64,000 nucleotides of DNA from Clostridium sp. (GCA_023667695.1 JAMOZY010000002.1:180460-244459); one strand, 5' to 3'; positions 44,678 to 53,599 are shown, counted from the first letter of the stretch. A program made the numbers and translations. The notes: generated from the letters alone by a model not told the origin.

Positions 44678-45334
44678 CTAAATGGTTGCAAATATTTCAT
44701 TAACGTTATCCATAATCGTATCTTCCACTTCTCCAATCACCACATCCGCCTGTATATCCTGGAATTTTACTTTTCCATATCCTCTGGAACCATGTCCGCC
44801 AAGATAATCATATTGAAGCAGCTTCATACCTTCAGACAACAACTGCATATCGGCAATTATATCCTTTTCCTCACTCACTTCATAAATAAAATCCACATTG
44901 AATCTTGCTCCCCGGATGACGCGTTCAATCTGTCTGGGATTTGCAACAGCAGTCTGCCGATTAATGGCATTTTCAAATTTAACTTCCGTCATACTGTTAA
45001 TATCCTGTTTTCTTAATTCGTCCTCGTTCATTAAAATCATATCTGAAATAATAATACGGCTTGGATGAATTGCATTTTTCTTTGCACTTCCAAATAATCG
45101 TATAATGCATTCTGCGTCGTTCTCTGGACTTACAACCGTTTCATTATATGCCTTTGCCAGTAATGCCCGCATTTTCCCTTTTAATGAGCTGCCCGGAATC
45201 ATCGGAAGATTCGTCCGTGTATCCTTGATGACCGGTGCGTCCACTGCTCCAATCGCCGCAAAAGCCCCGCTTCCACCGATATGCATACCTGTAATAACCT
45301 CTAACGTACCACTGATTTGAATTTTTGAATACAT
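44678..45334 (-). CDS. csm3: Type III-A backbone RNase subunit Csm3
   Basis: Csm3 forms the backbone of the complex and cuts target RNA at 6-nt intervals. The 218-aa protein has ITGMHIGGSGAFAAIGAVDA with the catalytic Asp at residue 32, IPGSSLKGKMRALLAKAY, and a GGHGSRGYGKVKF loop near the C terminus. All expected features of an active subunit are present. A GGGAGG ribosome site precedes the ATG. Confidence 0.95.
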   Translation of the reverse strand: MYSKIQISGTLEVITGMHIGGSGAFAAIGAVDAPVIKDTRTNLPMIPGSSLKGKMRALLAKAYNETVVSPENDAECIIRLFGSAKKNAIHPSRIIISDMILMNEDELRKQDINSMTEVKFENAINRQTAVANPRQIERVIRGARFNVDFIYEVSEEKDIIADMQLLSEGMKLLQYDYLGGHGSRGYGKVKFQDIQADVVIGEVEDTIMDNVNEIFATI

Positions 45335-45346
45335 AGTATTTCCTCC

Positions 45347-45745
45347 CTAATGATCTTCTCCACCGTAATATCTATGATAAGCTACTAATGCCTCCATATA
45401 ATGATTAAACAATATAAATCTTTTCCTGCTGCCTTTAATTTCCTGTAAAGCCTGTATGATTTCAGCTGTATTCACAAATTTTTCCACATCTTTATCTCTA
45501 CCACTTTCATATATAAATCGAACCCGAAGATAATCAATCCTGGCATTAACCTCTGTAGACAATTTTTCTTCCTTGCTTAATATTTCATTGTAGATATCCG
45601 CAGACATAGCTAGCAGATTTCTTATTTTTGAGGTTGTAATCCACTTTACTTTTCCCCCTTTATTCTTATTTTCCTTTAATCTGCTGATTACTTGCTCTGC
45701 CTTATCTACATAGGTACCTTCTTCAATCACCATTTTTTTCACCAT
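45347..45745 (-). CDS. csm2: Type III-A small subunit Csm2
   Basis: Csm2 is the helical small subunit that lines the target-RNA channel. The 132-aa protein has KVKWITTSKIRNLLAMSADI, IDYLRVRFIYESGRDKDVEK and FILFNHYMEALVAYHRYYGG, all typical. The frame continues to 45772, but the ATG at 45745 has GAGAGG at good spacing. The gene overlaps the end of cas10 by 23 bp. Confidence 0.9.
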   Translation of the reverse strand: MVKKMVIEEGTYVDKAEQVISRLKENKNKGGKVKWITTSKIRNLLAMSADIYNEILSKEEKLSTEVNARIDYLRVRFIYESGRDKDVEKFVNTAEIIQALQEIKGSRKRFILFNHYMEALVAYHRYYGGEDH

Positions 45746-48080
45746 CCTTTTCCTCTCGAAGATAATAAGCATACAGATTCATTGCCGTCCGTAGTTGTCG
45801 GCAGTCTGCATCCTGCTTCATCCATTCGTACATTTTCCTTGAAAACTTTCGATACAACTCTTTTTGCTCCTCAGATGCTTTTTCATTGGGTTCCATTCTG
45901 GATAAAACATATACATATCGTGCAAAATTGATTTTTTCACCACGATTCCGAATCAATTCCAGCAAATGATACAAAAATGCTTTTCCTCTATCCTCAGAAC
46001 CCTTGAAAAACTCACTTATAATAAGATACTTTTCTCTTATTACCTTTTCTTCAAAGTCCTTCCATTTATAGGTTCCATCTGATACGCGAACCATTTCATT
46101 TTCTGCTTCTTCCTCATGACTACATCCATCCGGAAAAATAGTAATTGCATCCTTTTGAATCATTCTCTTAGACAGTTCTTCCAATTGCCCTGTTTCCTGT
46201 GCCATACTGCTAACCGGATAACCCGCAGTATAAATACCAATACCACCAGAAAGCGTAAGTGTATGCTCTGTATATTTATCAAAGGCATTCCGGATATCAA
46301 GAGCCAATTCAATTATTTCATTCCATGCTCCAACAATAAATAAATCATCTCCGCCTGAATATACAATCGTAGCATTTCGTTTTCGGGAAGAAGTATTCCC
46401 CAAACTAAAATCTCCTTGTGCTAACAGTTCATTGATATAATACTTAAAGAACAGGGATAGGTGCCTTGACAATGCTGCAGTTCTGGATAAAGTATTATAC
46501 CTTTCATCAAATCCAGCTGTAAAAGCCTGTCCCAGATTATCCACATCTGCCCGAAATACTCCCAGCCGCTTGATTCCCTTAGATGCCTCTGCCAGTTCTT
46601 CAAATGTCTGTCCCTGCGTATAATTACCAACCCATATTTTGGTTGCGATTTTCATCCCGGTATAATATTTATTTTTTGCATATACTCTTATAAAAGTATC
46701 TTCCCGTTTCATGCGTGCCTTTAACTGTTCTTCCGATTCTGATAGCAGATAATATCCTCCCGGTAAAGGCAATGCATATTCTTCCCATTGCTTTAATACT
46801 ACAAAAAACGGCTGATACAAAATATTCTTTGATGCATTCTTTAAACTTGCACAAATATCACAAAATTCTTCCTCGTCTACCGCTCCAAGCCGCTTGCATA
46901 CCCTGCATTCTCTATTGTAAGATTTCAGCGTTTTATGATTCAGATAAAGAATCGTTGAAGCAGAATAACGATGAGCCTTTTTTTCACTTAATTCATTGCT
47001 TACTTTTCGAAATAAATCTGCGTAACTTCCTTCTGGTATATTTTTTAAAGTATTTGCGGATGCAGAAATAAACCCAGATGCCACATAAAGAGAAATATCA
47101 AATTGCTCTAACAGCCATGCATTTATCTCTTCTTCATAATCATTTACCGTCATTTTCACCTTATCTGTATTGGGCAGCAATATATAACAATGTCCACCGC
47201 CGGAATAAATCAAATTGGCTCTTGATAATCCTAATCTTTCCAGCAAAGAATCTATCATATGCTCCATAACAATTTCCAAATAAAATGACCTTGCACGCAG
47301 CATCTTCAATGCATCCTTGCTATGAATGGTATAAATAAAGTTTTGAATGCCAGATATATCCATGGCATACATTAAAAATGCCTCTTTTTCATAAAAATCA
47401 TTTGCATGATTAAAAAGTTCTTCCTTATAATCCTGAATCTCCTGTGCTTTTAAATATTGATAAATACAGCTATTTAGTGCAGCTGTTAGCTTTACATGAT
47501 CAAACAATGAAATATCAGCAATTTCTCCCTTTGCTGTAGAAGATGGAATAAAGCTCAATGTTCCTTCCAGCACTTCCAATAATGAGTTGATATATTGCTC
47601 TGTCCAGTCAATTCCTTTCAGAGCATCTTTTATCCTTTCCTTTACCTTTGCATAAAACCCCTCCGTAAAGAACACCTTTTGTTCAGTGGGATAATTCAAA
47701 TCCGCCTCCAACAGCATTGGATGATAATAGTAATCTTTTGAATTACCATTTAATATATTGAATACCGGCTGCAATGGTATTGACATTTCAAATCCATAAT
47801 CCTCTGCCTCTCGCTTCCTACGGTCTACAGCAGAAGCAATATTATCAGAGATATATGTAATGTATGCATTGGAATTCTTCTCAATGGAAGCTCCGTGCAG
47901 TGCATCTGCATGATGATACAATACGGAATCCAGAATCTGCTTGTCGCTTATTTTAACCTCCTCTTTCAAAAAGTCATATCCACTTTTACTATGCTTTCTC
48001 CCATCTCCGGAACGATATATCGTCTTTCCTATGTCATGAAGCAATCCCCCAATTACTATTTTTACTTCCTGGTCTGTCAT
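45723..48080 (-). CDS. cas10: Cas10/Csm1, type III-A signalling and DNase subunit
   Basis: Cas10 cleaves single-stranded DNA with its HD domain and makes cyclic oligoadenylates with its palm domain when target RNA binds. The 785-aa protein has an intact HD site (GGLLHDIGKTIYRSGD, His15-Asp16; YHHADALHG), a first palm with a degenerate motif (YSGGGHCYILLP), a zinc-ribbon-like set (CRVCKRLGAVDEEEFCDIC), and the second palm with GGDD at residues about 576-579 (VYSGGDDLFIVGAW). Both activities should work. It overlaps cas6 by 4 bp and csm2 by 23 bp. Confidence 0.96.
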   Translation of the reverse strand: MTDQEVKIVIGGLLHDIGKTIYRSGDGRKHSKSGYDFLKEEVKISDKQILDSVLYHHADALHGASIEKNSNAYITYISDNIASAVDRRKREAEDYGFEMSIPLQPVFNILNGNSKDYYYHPMLLEADLNYPTEQKVFFTEGFYAKVKERIKDALKGIDWTEQYINSLLEVLEGTLSFIPSSTAKGEIADISLFDHVKLTAALNSCIYQYLKAQEIQDYKEELFNHANDFYEKEAFLMYAMDISGIQNFIYTIHSKDALKMLRARSFYLEIVMEHMIDSLLERLGLSRANLIYSGGGHCYILLPNTDKVKMTVNDYEEEINAWLLEQFDISLYVASGFISASANTLKNIPEGSYADLFRKVSNELSEKKAHRYSASTILYLNHKTLKSYNRECRVCKRLGAVDEEEFCDICASLKNASKNILYQPFFVVLKQWEEYALPLPGGYYLLSESEEQLKARMKREDTFIRVYAKNKYYTGMKIATKIWVGNYTQGQTFEELAEASKGIKRLGVFRADVDNLGQAFTAGFDERYNTLSRTAALSRHLSLFFKYYINELLAQGDFSLGNTSSRKRNATIVYSGGDDLFIVGAWNEIIELALDIRNAFDKYTEHTLTLSGGIGIYTAGYPVSSMAQETGQLEELSKRMIQKDAITIFPDGCSHEEEAENEMVRVSDGTYKWKDFEEKVIREKYLIISEFFKGSEDRGKAFLYHLLELIRNRGEKINFARYVYVLSRMEPNEKASEEQKELYRKFSRKMYEWMKQDADCRQLRTAMNLYAYYLREEKDGEKNGD

Positions 48081-48850
48081 TTATCAATTTTCCTCCTTCG
48101 TTCTGTGACATGAATGCTTCCCATTCCCATAGCTGTTTTTATTCCAACCCCTGAATAATTTCCGAACTGCAGCAATAGATTAGCGAAATTTACCATTGTT
48201 TGAGGACCCTTTATCCTAATTGTGATTTTCCCCATATAAGCTGGTATCCGTACACCTTCCATACTAAAATTAACACTATAAATACTATAAGCAGTAATTT
48301 CTGTATTATCCGTTAATTGAAGCAATGTTTCTTCATTGAACATACTTTCTTTTTGTGAAATACAGTCAAATCTTTGCATAATACTATAATAAATGTTATA
48401 TATATTGGGATAAAAATAATATTTTCCGTTCTTCTTAAATGCAGTCGGAGATAAAAATTCAATGATATAACTTCTTGCCGCTGTTTTTGTGTAAAAGGTA
48501 TGAAACAAATCGTCTATCGGCAATGATGTATACTCTTTATCCATTATTTTCACAGTTTTTTCATCATGCTCTAAATAGAACTCCTGAAACTTGTTATCCA
48601 ACAACGGCTGAATAATATAATGCTCTGCTTCCGAAGTTAATGCTCTTATATACCAAACCGGTCTATTCTGCTCCATTCGTATACATTGGCTGTATGGCTT
48701 TAATCCTTGATTATGTAACCTCTCAGCATATTCAGCATCAATATTTTGCATAATAACACCTTGCAGTAAAGATGCTTTATTAAAATTGAATTCTTTCAAT
48801 TCCAAACATTCCAACATTAACTTTAATTCTACTAACAATTCCTTTCTCAT
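48077..48850 (-). CDS. cas6: CRISPR pre-crRNA endoribonuclease Cas6
   Basis: Cas6 cuts repeats to leave the 8-nt 5' handle. The 257-aa protein has two ferredoxin-like halves: YAERLHNQGLKPYSQCIRME near the N terminus, with a possible catalytic His, and a glycine-rich loop GNYSGVGIKTAMGMGSIHV near the C terminus. It is the first gene of the leftward cas operon, and its start is only 78 bp from the left end of the mobile element. The ribosome site GGAAAGG is very close to the ATG. Confidence 0.92.
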   Translation of the reverse strand: MRKELLVELKLMLECLELKEFNFNKASLLQGVIMQNIDAEYAERLHNQGLKPYSQCIRMEQNRPVWYIRALTSEAEHYIIQPLLDNKFQEFYLEHDEKTVKIMDKEYTSLPIDDLFHTFYTKTAARSYIIEFLSPTAFKKNGKYYFYPNIYNIYYSIMQRFDCISQKESMFNEETLLQLTDNTEITAYSIYSVNFSMEGVRIPAYMGKITIRIKGPQTMVNFANLLLQFGNYSGVGIKTAMGMGSIHVTERRRKIDK

Positions 48851-48883
48851 ACCTTTCCACTCTATTGTTTATACGGATTGCAT

Positions 48884-48912
48884 CTTGTATCATCCGTATT
48901 TCTAAATTTCAA
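48884..48912 (-). promoter_or_regulatory. Possible promoter of the cas6-csm operon
   Basis: On the minus strand TTGAAA (48912-48907), a 17-bp spacer, and TACAAG (48889-48884). It overlaps an 8-bp inverted repeat (ATACGGAT/ATCCGTAT, 48871-48899). All of it lies between cas6 and the transposon end, so the operon would keep a promoter after the insertion. Confidence 0.4.
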
Positions 48913-49009
48913 ATAAGTATGAAACCAGATAAGGACAAAACTCAAAATTGTGTTTAAGACAGCAGGCACAAGAATGTGGAGTGATAATTTTATCTGGAGG
49001 AAACAGAAT

Positions 49010-49384
49010 ATGCAAAAATCATTATTTGAACAGTTAGGCGGCACATATCATGAGGAAAATGGGTATCTTATCCCTGACTTGAGATTGCCAGAGGAAGAAG
49101 AAAAGGAAATAGGCATCTGGGGACAGCGGCATTTGAAATATCTGAAACAGCATCATAAGGGCATATACACCAATCTTCTCACAAGCGGTAGGCTCAACGC
49201 CTACCTTGCCGACATCGACAGACAGGCATTGGAACGCTTTGAAATGCTTGTAGAGCAGATGAAACAGTCACAGGGCATAACGGAACGGCTAAAGGCAGAA
49301 AACGCCTTAGAGTGGATAAGACAGATGAATAACATAAAGGCGTGTGCGAGGGAAATTATAAACGAGGAAATCATATACGCATAG
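49010..49384 (+). CDS. tnpV: TnpV-family transposon protein
   Basis: The 124-aa protein starts MQKSLFEQLGGTYHEENGYL and has LIPDLRLPEEEEKEIGIWGQ, KYLKQHHKGIYTNLLTSGRL and LEWIRQMNNIKACAREIINE, the TnpV pattern of Tn4451-like elements. TnpV is small and helical; its role is not established. The ATG at 49010 has GGAGG 8 bases upstream, and the longer frame to 48950 lacks one. It is followed by a strong terminator, so it is a single-gene unit at the left end of the element. Confidence 0.88.
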   Translation: MQKSLFEQLGGTYHEENGYLIPDLRLPEEEEKEIGIWGQRHLKYLKQHHKGIYTNLLTSGRLNAYLADIDRQALERFEMLVEQMKQSQGITERLKAENALEWIRQMNNIKACAREIINEEIIYA

Positions 49385-49392
49385 TATATTAG

Positions 49393-49438
49393 ACGGCAGG
49401 GAGAAGTGAAAAATTCCTGCCGTTTTTTGTTAGGCTTT
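49393..49438 (+). terminator. Terminator of tnpV
   Basis: The perfect stem ACGGCAGG/CCTGCCGT with a long loop is followed by TTTTTT. Confidence 0.75.
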
Positions 49439-49464
49439 AACCCGTTTTGGGAAAATGTCAGCTA

Positions 49465-49517
49465 TTGCAAAATTTTTAGAATAATGGTAGAATGGTTATT
49501 GACCGTAAGTCAATAAC
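49465..49517 (+). promoter_or_regulatory. Promoter and palindromic operator of the tetR-MFS operon
   Basis: TTGCAA (49465-49470), a 17-bp spacer, and TAGAAT (49488-49493) form a promoter. Directly after it is a 23-bp palindrome, GTTATTGAC-CGTAA-GTCAATAAC (49495-49517), covering the start site. This fits autorepression by the TetR protein encoded next. Confidence 0.7.
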
Positions 49518-49543
49518 TAAATACAAAGGAGGTGTAGCAAAAA

Positions 49544-50254
49544 TTGGCTAGACCAGTAAAAAAGACACCAGAGGAATGGAGAAGGGAAATCTTACATGCC
49601 GCACAAAGCCTGTTTATCTCTAAAGGATATGAGGAAACTTCGATTTCCGATATTATGGACATGGCAGGCGGGGCAAAAGGAATGTTTTACCGCTGTTTTG
49701 GGAGCAAAGAAGATGTCATGCACACGTTGGGGAATCAAATGTTTTTTGAAAACAATCCTTTTGATGCAGTTAAGGAAAGGGATGATTTAAACGGATTGCA
49801 GAAAATCAGGTCATTGCTTGTACTGAATCAATCCGATGACGAACGCAATCATCTGAATATGCAGGCAGTTCCTATTCTGAAAGACCCGCATATTTTAGCC
49901 GCAGCGGTAGGAGAAAACAGGCGTGTGCTTACCCCCTTATGGTTGGAATTGTTGGAGGAGGGAAAAAATGACGGTTCAATCAAGACGGAATATACAAGGG
50001 AACTTTCCGAGCTTCTGCCGCTCATTAACTTTTGGCTGATGCCAACGGTATTCCCTGCAACAGAGGAAGAATTACATCATAAATACCGTTTCGTAATGGA
50101 AATGTTAGACCATATGGGATTGCCGATTTTCGATGATGAAGCCGTATCGTTTACGGAAAAATTTATCCATGATATTTCAGAAACACCCTGCGGATATACT
50201 TCTACGCCGGAGAAAACAGACAGTCACAAGGAAAAAGGAGGGAATGAGCCATGA
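49544..50254 (+). CDS. TetR/AcrR-family transcriptional regulator
   Basis: The 236-aa protein has an N-terminal HTH (REILHAAQSLFISKGYEETSI, then SDIMDMAGGAKGMFYRCFGS) and a helical ligand domain. It likely starts at TTG 49544, eight bases after AAGGAGGTG. Its gene overlaps the MFS exporter by 4 bp (ATGA), so it probably represses the exporter in response to a transported compound. A 23-bp palindrome just upstream is its likely operator. The ligand is unknown. Confidence 0.9.
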   Translation: MARPVKKTPEEWRREILHAAQSLFISKGYEETSISDIMDMAGGAKGMFYRCFGSKEDVMHTLGNQMFFENNPFDAVKERDDLNGLQKIRSLLVLNQSDDERNHLNMQAVPILKDPHILAAAVGENRRVLTPLWLELLEEGKNDGSIKTEYTRELSELLPLINFWLMPTVFPATEEELHHKYRFVMEMLDHMGLPIFDDEAVSFTEKFIHDISETPCGYTSTPEKTDSHKEKGGNEP

Positions 50255-51504
50255 CGCAAAAACTATTTACAAAGAATTTTGTGCTTCTTATCTTAGGACA
50301 GCTAACATCTTTATTTGGAAATTTTATTCTGAAACTTGCATTGTCCATGTATGTACTGGAAGCGACTGGTTCAGCCGCCATATTTGCAGGGATATTGTCT
50401 GCTGCGACAATCCCGACAATTATTCTTTCACCATTGGGAGGTATTCTTGCGGACAGGGCAGACAGGCGGAATATTATGGTAGCCTTGGATGCGTTGACAG
50501 GCATATCCGTTCTATGTGCAACGCTTCTGTTGTCTGAAAGAAATGACCTTGCCGTAATCAGCGTACTGCTTGTCATACTTTCTGTTCTGGGAGCATTTGA
50601 AACGCCCACGGTGCAGGCGTGTATTCCGACGATGCTGCAAGGCGACAACATAATGAAAGGAAATGCTGTTGTAAATCAAGTTGCGTCCCTGTCCTACTTG
50701 GTTGCCCCTATGTTGGGCGGAGTATTGTATGCAATGTTTGGGTTAAAGCCCGTCATGTACGCAAGTGTCGGTTGTTTCTTTCTGACCGCCCTGTTTGAAT
50801 GTTTCATAAAATTAAGTTATCAGCGACCACAGAGCAAAGGCGGGGTGCTGTCGGTTGTGAAGCAGGATTTTTTGTCGAGTATGCAGTACATATCAAAAGA
50901 ACAGGTAAGTATTTCAAAAATGCTGCTTTTGACCGCATTTTCAAGATTCTTTGTGATGGGCATTACCATAGTCGGATTGCCATATATTGTGCGTACCGTC
51001 CTCGGATTTCATGCACAGTATTATGGTGCAGCGGAAAGTGCATTAGCGGTTGCTACAATTTTAGGAAGTGTTGCGGCAGGGCTTCTTACGGCAAAATTGA
51101 AAATAAACAGATTATCCATCCTGCTTGCTTCTATGGGGATTTTTATGATTCCTGCGGGCATTGCTTTCCTTTTCCCAGTGAATCCCATGATAAAGTATGT
51201 GATTACCGTTGTATCACTTTGCAGTATGCAGGTTGCAATCAGTATCTTTTCTATTTTTGCAGTTTCACTTATACAGCAAAGGACACCGAATCATTTAATC
51301 GGAAAAGTGATGGCTTATACATCTGCGATTACATTGTGTGTTCAGCCCATAGGACAGATTGTGTACGGCTTTTTGTTTGACAGATTTCAAGATGCAATCT
51401 ACCTATGTTTCATCCCGACTGGCGTAATTGTATGTATTGTCGGATTGTCTGCAATGAGATTTTTTAGGAATATGGAAAAAGAACAACAGGAGGTTTCGAT
51501 GTGA
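50251..51504 (+). CDS. MFS exporter
   Basis: The 417-aa protein has about 12 transmembrane helices. The N-terminal pattern FVLLILGQLTSLFGNFILKL followed by SPLGGILADRADRRNIMVAL (the MFS loop 2-3 motif) is typical of the MFS_3/MefA-like efflux group. It may export a drug or natural product, which the adjacent TetR gene supports. It overlaps the tetR gene and the KTR gene by 4 bp each, so the three are co-translated. Substrate cannot be read from sequence. Confidence 0.88.
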   Translation: MTQKLFTKNFVLLILGQLTSLFGNFILKLALSMYVLEATGSAAIFAGILSAATIPTIILSPLGGILADRADRRNIMVALDALTGISVLCATLLLSERNDLAVISVLLVILSVLGAFETPTVQACIPTMLQGDNIMKGNAVVNQVASLSYLVAPMLGGVLYAMFGLKPVMYASVGCFFLTALFECFIKLSYQRPQSKGGVLSVVKQDFLSSMQYISKEQVSISKMLLLTAFSRFFVMGITIVGLPYIVRTVLGFHAQYYGAAESALAVATILGSVAAGLLTAKLKINRLSILLASMGIFMIPAGIAFLFPVNPMIKYVITVVSLCSMQVAISIFSIFAVSLIQQRTPNHLIGKVMAYTSAITLCVQPIGQIVYGFLFDRFQDAIYLCFIPTGVIVCIVGLSAMRFFRNMEKEQQEVSM

Positions 51505-51689
51505 AGGAAGAAAAATGGTTATTGTGTCCTGTATGTGGAAACAAGACAAGATTAAAATTGCGTGAAGATACGGTGCTTGAAAATTTCCCGTTATATTGTC
51601 CGAAATGCAGACAAGAAACACTTATCAATGTCCAACAAATGAATATGTCTGTTATCAGAGAGCCAGACGCACAGACGCAGAGCCGATGA
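51501..51689 (+). CDS. Cysteine-rich KTR-domain protein
   Basis: This 62-aa zinc-ribbon protein has two CxxC pairs: LLCPVCGNKTRLKL and LYCPKCRQETLINV. It resembles the short cysteine-rich KTR family common on clostridial mobile elements. It starts at GTG 51501 with an AGGAGG site and overlaps the MFS stop by 4 bp. Function is unknown; nucleic acid binding is possible. Confidence 0.8.
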   Translation: MKEEKWLLCPVCGNKTRLKLREDTVLENFPLYCPKCRQETLINVQQMNMSVIREPDAQTQSR

Positions 51690-51729
51690 ACTTGTGAGCA
51701 ATCACAGTTTGTCGGCTCTATTGTATTTC
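51679..51729 (+). terminator. Possible terminator after the KTR gene
   Basis: The stem AGAGCCGA/TCGGCTCT (51679-51686 with 51712-51719) spans the stop codon and is followed by ATTGTATTT. The long loop and weak T run make it moderate. Confidence 0.45.
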
Positions 51730-51747
51730 ATAAGATTTTAAGGCGAA

Positions 51748-51784
51748 CGCCCACCAAATAAAAAAAACGGTGTTATGGTGGGCG
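51748..51784 (+). other. Hairpin in the gap before the sigma gene
   Basis: The perfect stem CGCCCACC/GGTGGGCG encloses a loop with eight A residues. It could be a terminator-like or regulatory structure. The 489-bp gap from 51690 to 52178 holds this, a terminator at 51817-51852 and a short open frame. Confidence 0.4.
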
Positions 51785-51816
51785 GTTTTGCTATGCCCGA
51801 AAGACTTAACAGACAC

Positions 51817-51852
51817 TCTCCAGACCTGTTTTAAAGTTTGGAGGGATTTTTT
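51817..51852 (+). terminator. Terminator in the KTR-sigma gap
   Basis: TCTCCAGAC pairs with GTTTGGAGG over nine bases (including G-U pairs) with a ten-base loop, followed by ATTTTTT. It would insulate the sigma gene from the upstream operon. Confidence 0.6.
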
Positions 51853-51977
51853 ATGTCCTTTTTTCGGGCGGTCATCTATCTGCACATACGCAGTAAATTT
51901 TATCCATATATAGCACATCAAAGAAGGGCAGGAAACCCGTTAAAAAAATTCCTGCCAGTGCAGCGGGACTTCTCACC

Positions 51978-52163
51978 ATGAAGGTAGAAGTGGAATCTCC
52001 ATACAACAGAATTACTATTTCCTATAACCGTGAAGGTAACAGAGCCTTTGCGGTTTTTCTTTTGTCGTTTTTTGTTGGAAAGTGCCGCAAGGCTCTTACT
52101 GGCATAAGATGCCGTTCGCCGCCTTTCAATCTGGATTTTTATATTTTCAAAAATTCGGATTGA
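51978..52163 (+). CDS. Possible 61-aa leader-like protein
   Basis: The frame starts MKVEVESPYNRITISYNREG and ends 15 bases before the sigma factor start. The first half is regular coding-like sequence and the second half is cysteine- and proline-containing and irregular. It might be a leader peptide for the sigma gene. There is no clear ribosome site, and I am not confident that it is translated. Confidence 0.3.
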   Translation: MKVEVESPYNRITISYNREGNRAFAVFLLSFFVGKCRKALTGIRCRSPPFNLDFYIFKNSD

Positions 52164-52178
52164 TTGGAGGAAAAAAGA

Positions 52179-52604
52179 ATGGCTTATAACAACGGACGTG
52201 AGAACAGAAAATGGCTTATCTGGAAAGAAGCCGAGGAAAAAATGTTGCGGGAACATGGAGTTGATGAAGATACCATTGAACAGATTCGTATAGATGACAG
52301 GGCAGACTTTAATTCCAATAGGCGGTTTTACCATTGGACAAGCGATTTCGGGGAATACCTTGAGGGAATGGCAGACAGGGAATGGTCAGCCGAGGTAAAG
52401 ACTGTTGCGGATTTACTGGATGAAATCGAGGATGAGAATCTGTATCAGGCATTGCTTACGGTGGACAGGCGTACCCTGCAAATCCTTGTGATGAAAATAC
52501 AGGGGTATTCCACAAAGGAAATTTCTCCGATTGTCGGTCTGACAACAGGGGCTATCTATGCACGGTTAGACCATCTTAGAAAAAAGCTGCGGAAGATTTT
52601 ATAA
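52179..52604 (+). CDS. Small sigma-70-like factor of the element
   Basis: The 141-aa protein has a C-terminal region-4 HTH: LQILVMKIQGYSTKEISPIV followed by GLTTGAIYARLDHLRKKLRK. The N-terminal half is charged and helical (RKWLIWKEAEEKMLREHGVD). Such short sigma-like proteins are common on clostridial integrative elements and are thought to control transfer or excision genes. The ATG at 52179 has GGAGG upstream; the frame could start at 52164. It is followed by a hairpin at 52637-52667. Confidence 0.82.
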   Translation: MAYNNGRENRKWLIWKEAEEKMLREHGVDEDTIEQIRIDDRADFNSNRRFYHWTSDFGEYLEGMADREWSAEVKTVADLLDEIEDENLYQALLTVDRRTLQILVMKIQGYSTKEISPIVGLTTGAIYARLDHLRKKLRKIL

Positions 52605-52636
52605 GCGTCTAATGCAGACTGCTTTCCTATGGGCTA

Positions 52637-52667
52637 TTGGGTGAGGGGAGAAAATCTCCTCACCCAA
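52637..52667 (+). terminator. Hairpin terminator after the sigma gene
   Basis: TTGGGTGAGG pairs perfectly with CCTCACCCAA around GGAGAAAATCT. The trailing T run is weak (TTATA). The gap 52605-53241 contains this, a promoter and the candidate oriT. Confidence 0.5.
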
Positions 52668-52730
52668 TTATAGGATATGTGAATAAAAATCCTGTCCACA
52701 GGGCATACTAAAAAGTTTGTCTAAAATCTT

Positions 52731-52758
52731 GACATGGATATAGCCGTTATGGTATCCT
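52731..52758 (+). promoter_or_regulatory. Promoter of the mobilization genes
   Basis: TTGACA (52731-52736), a 16-bp spacer, and TATCCT (52753-52758). It is the best promoter in the 640-bp gap upstream of mobC. Confidence 0.5.
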
Positions 52759-53128
52759 AAAATACCCATGAGGGAATTGGAAGATTGAAAATTAAATAGC
52801 ACATAGATATAAGATTGGAATGCCAGTCAATAGGTAAGGCTGAACGCCGTTGAAGCAACGTTGCTTTTTTCGGTTGGTGATTGCAGCATTGGTTTTGAAT
52901 CTCAAAGCCGTTACATAGCATTGCGAATCATAGCAGGAGAAAACTCTCCTGTCATTCGTGGTGTGGTGTAGCGGCTTTTTCATTTATCCAAAAGGCAGGA
53001 GAAGTCAAATCCAGAACGGAGGCGGAAAGCACATAGGATTTTCTTTTCGGAGGGTAAAGAAAGCCATTAAGAATGTCGCTGCACGGAAAGGCTGCTCTGC
53101 GGAGGTGTCCACAGAGATAGCGAGCATC

Positions 53129-53149
53129 GGATTGTGTCAGCCACAATCC
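53129..53149 (+). other. Candidate oriT hairpin
   Basis: The perfect inverted repeat GGATTGTG-TCAGC-CACAATCC lies about 95 bp upstream of mobC. Relaxase nick sites are usually next to such repeats just upstream of mobC and the relaxase. The nick position is not identified. Confidence 0.4.
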
Positions 53150-53241
53150 CAATCCACAGCCTAAAGGCGTGTGGACTTACTCAGGGAAAATCCCTGAATA
53201 CCCTATTAAAAATGAAACTCAAGACTGGAGGATTAAGAAAA

Positions 53242-53598
53242 ATGAGCAGAGAGAAACCTAAAAAGAACGTGCGGAATATTCCAATCACCGTCCGACTGAA
53301 CGAGGAAGAAAGCAGGCATTTAAAGAATTGTGCCGCCGCCTGCGGTCTGTCCGCAGCAGAATTTATGCGTCAGCTATGTAAGGGAAACGCCCCGCAGCCA
53401 ATGCCGCAAAGCGAGTTTTGGGAGCTGCTAAACACGCTTTATGAGGTACACTCCGCCTTTAAAAAGTGTGTTCCCTACTTCCCTTCCGCTACTGAAATCT
53501 GCAAGGAGATTGAACAATTGACAGTAGATTTACAGCAGAGATTTACCATGCCGCAGCCGTTTGACATGGAAAAATATACAGAGAAAGGGGCGGTCTGA
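53242..53598 (+). CDS. mobC: MobC-like relaxosome accessory protein
   Basis: The 118-aa protein has a ribbon-helix-helix start (NVRNIPITVRLNEEESRHLK) and a CGLSAAEFMRQLCKG helix, typical of MobC proteins that bind oriT and help the relaxase nick. The ATG at 53242 has GGAGG about 11 bases upstream; the longer frame to 53134 would cross the oriT candidate. Its stop is adjacent to the relaxase start. Confidence 0.85.
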   Translation: MSREKPKKNVRNIPITVRLNEEESRHLKNCAAACGLSAAEFMRQLCKGNAPQPMPQSEFWELLNTLYEVHSAFKKCVPYFPSATEICKEIEQLTVDLQQRFTMPQPFDMEKYTEKGAV

Positions 53599-53599
53599 T

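Noticed and set aside
52792..53164. Short frames on both strands in the mobC upstream gap
   Set aside because: They lack ribosome sites and overlap the oriT-like hairpin; they are more likely noncoding.
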